Assembly: GCA_031425695.1 (NCBI GenBank)
Contig: JANPJV010000097.1
Coordinates: 1-14,792 of the forward strand
Length of the DNA stretch: 14,792 bases
DNA from: JANPJV01 sp031425695
GTDB taxonomy: Bacteria > Pseudomonadota > Gammaproteobacteria > Xanthomonadales > SZUA-5
Direction: 5' to 3'
Shown here: in pieces, positions 13,880 through 14,792 of the stretch
How the letters are laid out: each line of letters begins with the position of its first letter
How positions within the stretch are numbered: position 1 is the first letter of the stretch
Notes under the pieces: generated by a model
The model's input: only the letters and a program-made list of their open reading frames with translations
What the model was told of the DNA's origin: nothing
Database searches by the model: none
Position numbers and translations under genes: made by a program

Positions 13880-14656
13880 GTGAAAGAGATGGACGGCAAG
13901 ACCTATCGCAAGGAGCTGAAGCCGCTGCAGGAAGAACTGAACGAAATGCACCGCTGGCTCAACCACACCGGCAAGCGCATGGCGGTCGTGTTCGAAGGCC
14001 GCGATACCGCCGGCAAAGGCGGCGCCATCGGTGCCATCAGCGATGCGCTGAACCCGCGTACCTGCCGCGTCGTCGCGCTGTCGAAGCCAAACGAGCGCGA
14101 ACAGAGCCAGTGGTATTTCCAGCGCTATGCGCAGCACCTGCCGTCGGCCGGGGAGATCGTGCTGTTCGATCGCTCCTGGTACAACCGGGCTGGCGTCGAG
14201 AAGGTCATGGGCTTCTGCACCGAGGAGGAATACCAGAGCTTCCTGGTCGAATGTCCGCAGTTCGAGCGCATGCAGCTGGCGAGCGGGCTGATCCTGTTCA
14301 AGTTCTGGTTCTCCTGCGACCAGGCGCGTCAGGAAGAACGCCTGCTCGAACGCGTCGAGGATCCCACCAAGCGCTGGAAGATCTCACCGATCGATCTTGC
14401 CGCGCGCGGGAAATATGCCGAATACACACGCGCACGCGACGCCATGTTCGCCGCCACCGATATCGCCGAGGCGCCGTGGGTGATGGTCGACATGAACGAC
14501 CAGAAGCGCGGTCGCCTGAACATGCTCCGCTACCTGCTCGACCGGCTGCCGGACCATCCCGTCGACGAAAGCACGGTCGAACTCCCGCCCCTGGCTGAAA
14601 AGCCGCGCAAGGAGAGCTATCCGAAAGGCGTGGAGAAGGTCAAGGGGGTGTACTAG
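13880..14656 (+). CDS. ppk2: Polyphosphate kinase 2 (PPK2 family)
   Basis: This 258-residue protein is of the single-domain PPK2 class, which transfers phosphate between polyphosphate and nucleoside diphosphates, usually favouring NTP synthesis. The Walker A loop is VVFEGRDTAGKGG (36-48) with the conserved Asp42 and Lys46, and Walker B is VLFDRSWYNRAGVE (94-107). The lid and helical region EERLLERVEDPTKRWKISPIDL is typical of the family. The GTG at 13880 is chosen because GAGGAG (13868-13873) lies six bases upstream; ATG 13889 is an alternative, and the frame stays open to 13757, overlapping the DUF952 gene. The TAG stop touches the left end of an IS630-type element, so the last residue or residues may not be the original ones. 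Confidence 0.94.
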   Translation: MKEMDGKTYRKELKPLQEELNEMHRWLNHTGKRMAVVFEGRDTAGKGGAIGAISDALNPRTCRVVALSKPNEREQSQWYFQRYAQHLPSAGEIVLFDRSWYNRAGVEKVMGFCTEEEYQSFLVECPQFERMQLASGLILFKFWFSCDQARQEERLLERVEDPTKRWKISPIDLAARGKYAEYTRARDAMFAATDIAEAPWVMVDMNDQKRGRLNMLRYLLDRLPDHPVDESTVELPPLAEKPRKESYPKGVEKVKGVY

Positions 14657-14792
14657 TGTGGTGTGTCAGAAATAAGTTGAACTAAATCAGCCATCTGCGG
14701 TCTATGCTGGATCATCCGCATGAGCTTGACCAATGGCCAGGAACGGGCGCCCGCCGAAGGGTTTGGAACTGACTGATGTTGAGCGAGAAGAG
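14656..14792 (+). mobile_element. Left end of an IS630-type insertion sequence, cut by window edge
   Basis: The transposase start at 14733 is preceded by about 75 bp of non-coding leader. The leader begins GTGTGGTGTGTCAGAAATAA, a plausible left inverted repeat, directly after TA (14654-14655), the target that IS630/Tc1-mariner elements duplicate. The right end is outside the window, so the inverted repeat and the TA duplication cannot be confirmed here; the exact boundary is inferred. Confidence 0.6.
14733..14792 (+). CDS. IS630-type transposase, first 20 codons only
   Basis: From ATG 14733 the frame reads MARNGRPPKGLELTDVEREE and stays open to the window edge. This opening (a basic GRPxK stretch, then an L-T/S-xxER helix start) is typical of IS630-family transposases, where it leads into a helix-turn-helix DNA-binding domain; the DDE catalytic domain would lie downstream. 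Only 20 residues are visible, so the family call is by pattern. Confidence 0.6.
   Translation, partial: MARNGRPPKGLELTDVEREE

Noticed and set aside
14677..14708. Promoter for the IS630-type transposase (TTGAAC and TATGCT)
   Set aside because: The spacer of 20 bp is too long and the -10 match is poor, so it is not listed as a feature.

Overview
The window is high-GC bacterial DNA with tightly packed genes on both strands. The gene set (Lhr of about 1,500 residues, small DgkA, YebE-like DUF533 protein, PPK2, Tat-exported aldo/keto reductase) and the palindromic repeats in the gaps suggest a gammaproteobacterium, perhaps of the Xanthomonadales/Lysobacterales type. That placement is inferred from gene families and GC content; there is no rRNA or other direct taxonomic marker.

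Layout: (1) 1-562, minus: a 3'-truncated HNH endonuclease. (2) 563-951: a gene-free stretch with a nested palindromic structure, made of an outer inverted pair of CGCAGATTT-type repeats around a small MITE-like element bordered by TA. (3) 952-2875, minus: a GYF_2-AIM24 fusion and a DUF533 (TerB-like) membrane protein, separated by an inverted pair of REP-like sequences. (4) 3098-4229, plus: diacylglycerol kinase DgkA and a seven-helix TerC-family protein, probably one operon. (5) 4253-4344: a long hairpin repeat. (6) 4409-8899, plus: full-length Lhr helicase. (7) 9196-11352, plus: a TMEM43/LUMA-like membrane protein with its own sigma70-type promoter, a Pro/Ala-rich tail with seven PLFD repeats at a 13-residue period, and a separate C-terminal module. 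(8) 11375-13325, minus: an orphan GspF/PilC-type membrane protein behind a Tat-exported aldo/keto reductase. (9) 13385-13461: another GTAG...CTAC hairpin repeat, whose right arm supplies the stop codon of a DUF952 gene (13458-13802, minus). (10) 13880-14656, plus: polyphosphate kinase 2. (11) 14656-14792: the left end of an IS630-type insertion sequence abutting the ppk2 stop codon, with the first 20 codons of its transposase.

Much of the content is membrane-related: AIM24, DUF533, DgkA, TerC, TMEM43-like and GspF-like proteins. AIM24, TerB-fold and TerC families have been linked in the literature to membrane-associated stress functions, but no classical ter operon (TerD, TerZ) is present, so joint function is only a hypothesis. 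No defence island, CRISPR array, prophage or biosynthetic cluster is visible. The least explained object is the TMEM43-like protein with its regular PLFD array. Most of the longer gaps carry a palindromic repeat; the exceptions are 2876-3097 and 8900-9195, where I see no convincing repeat.
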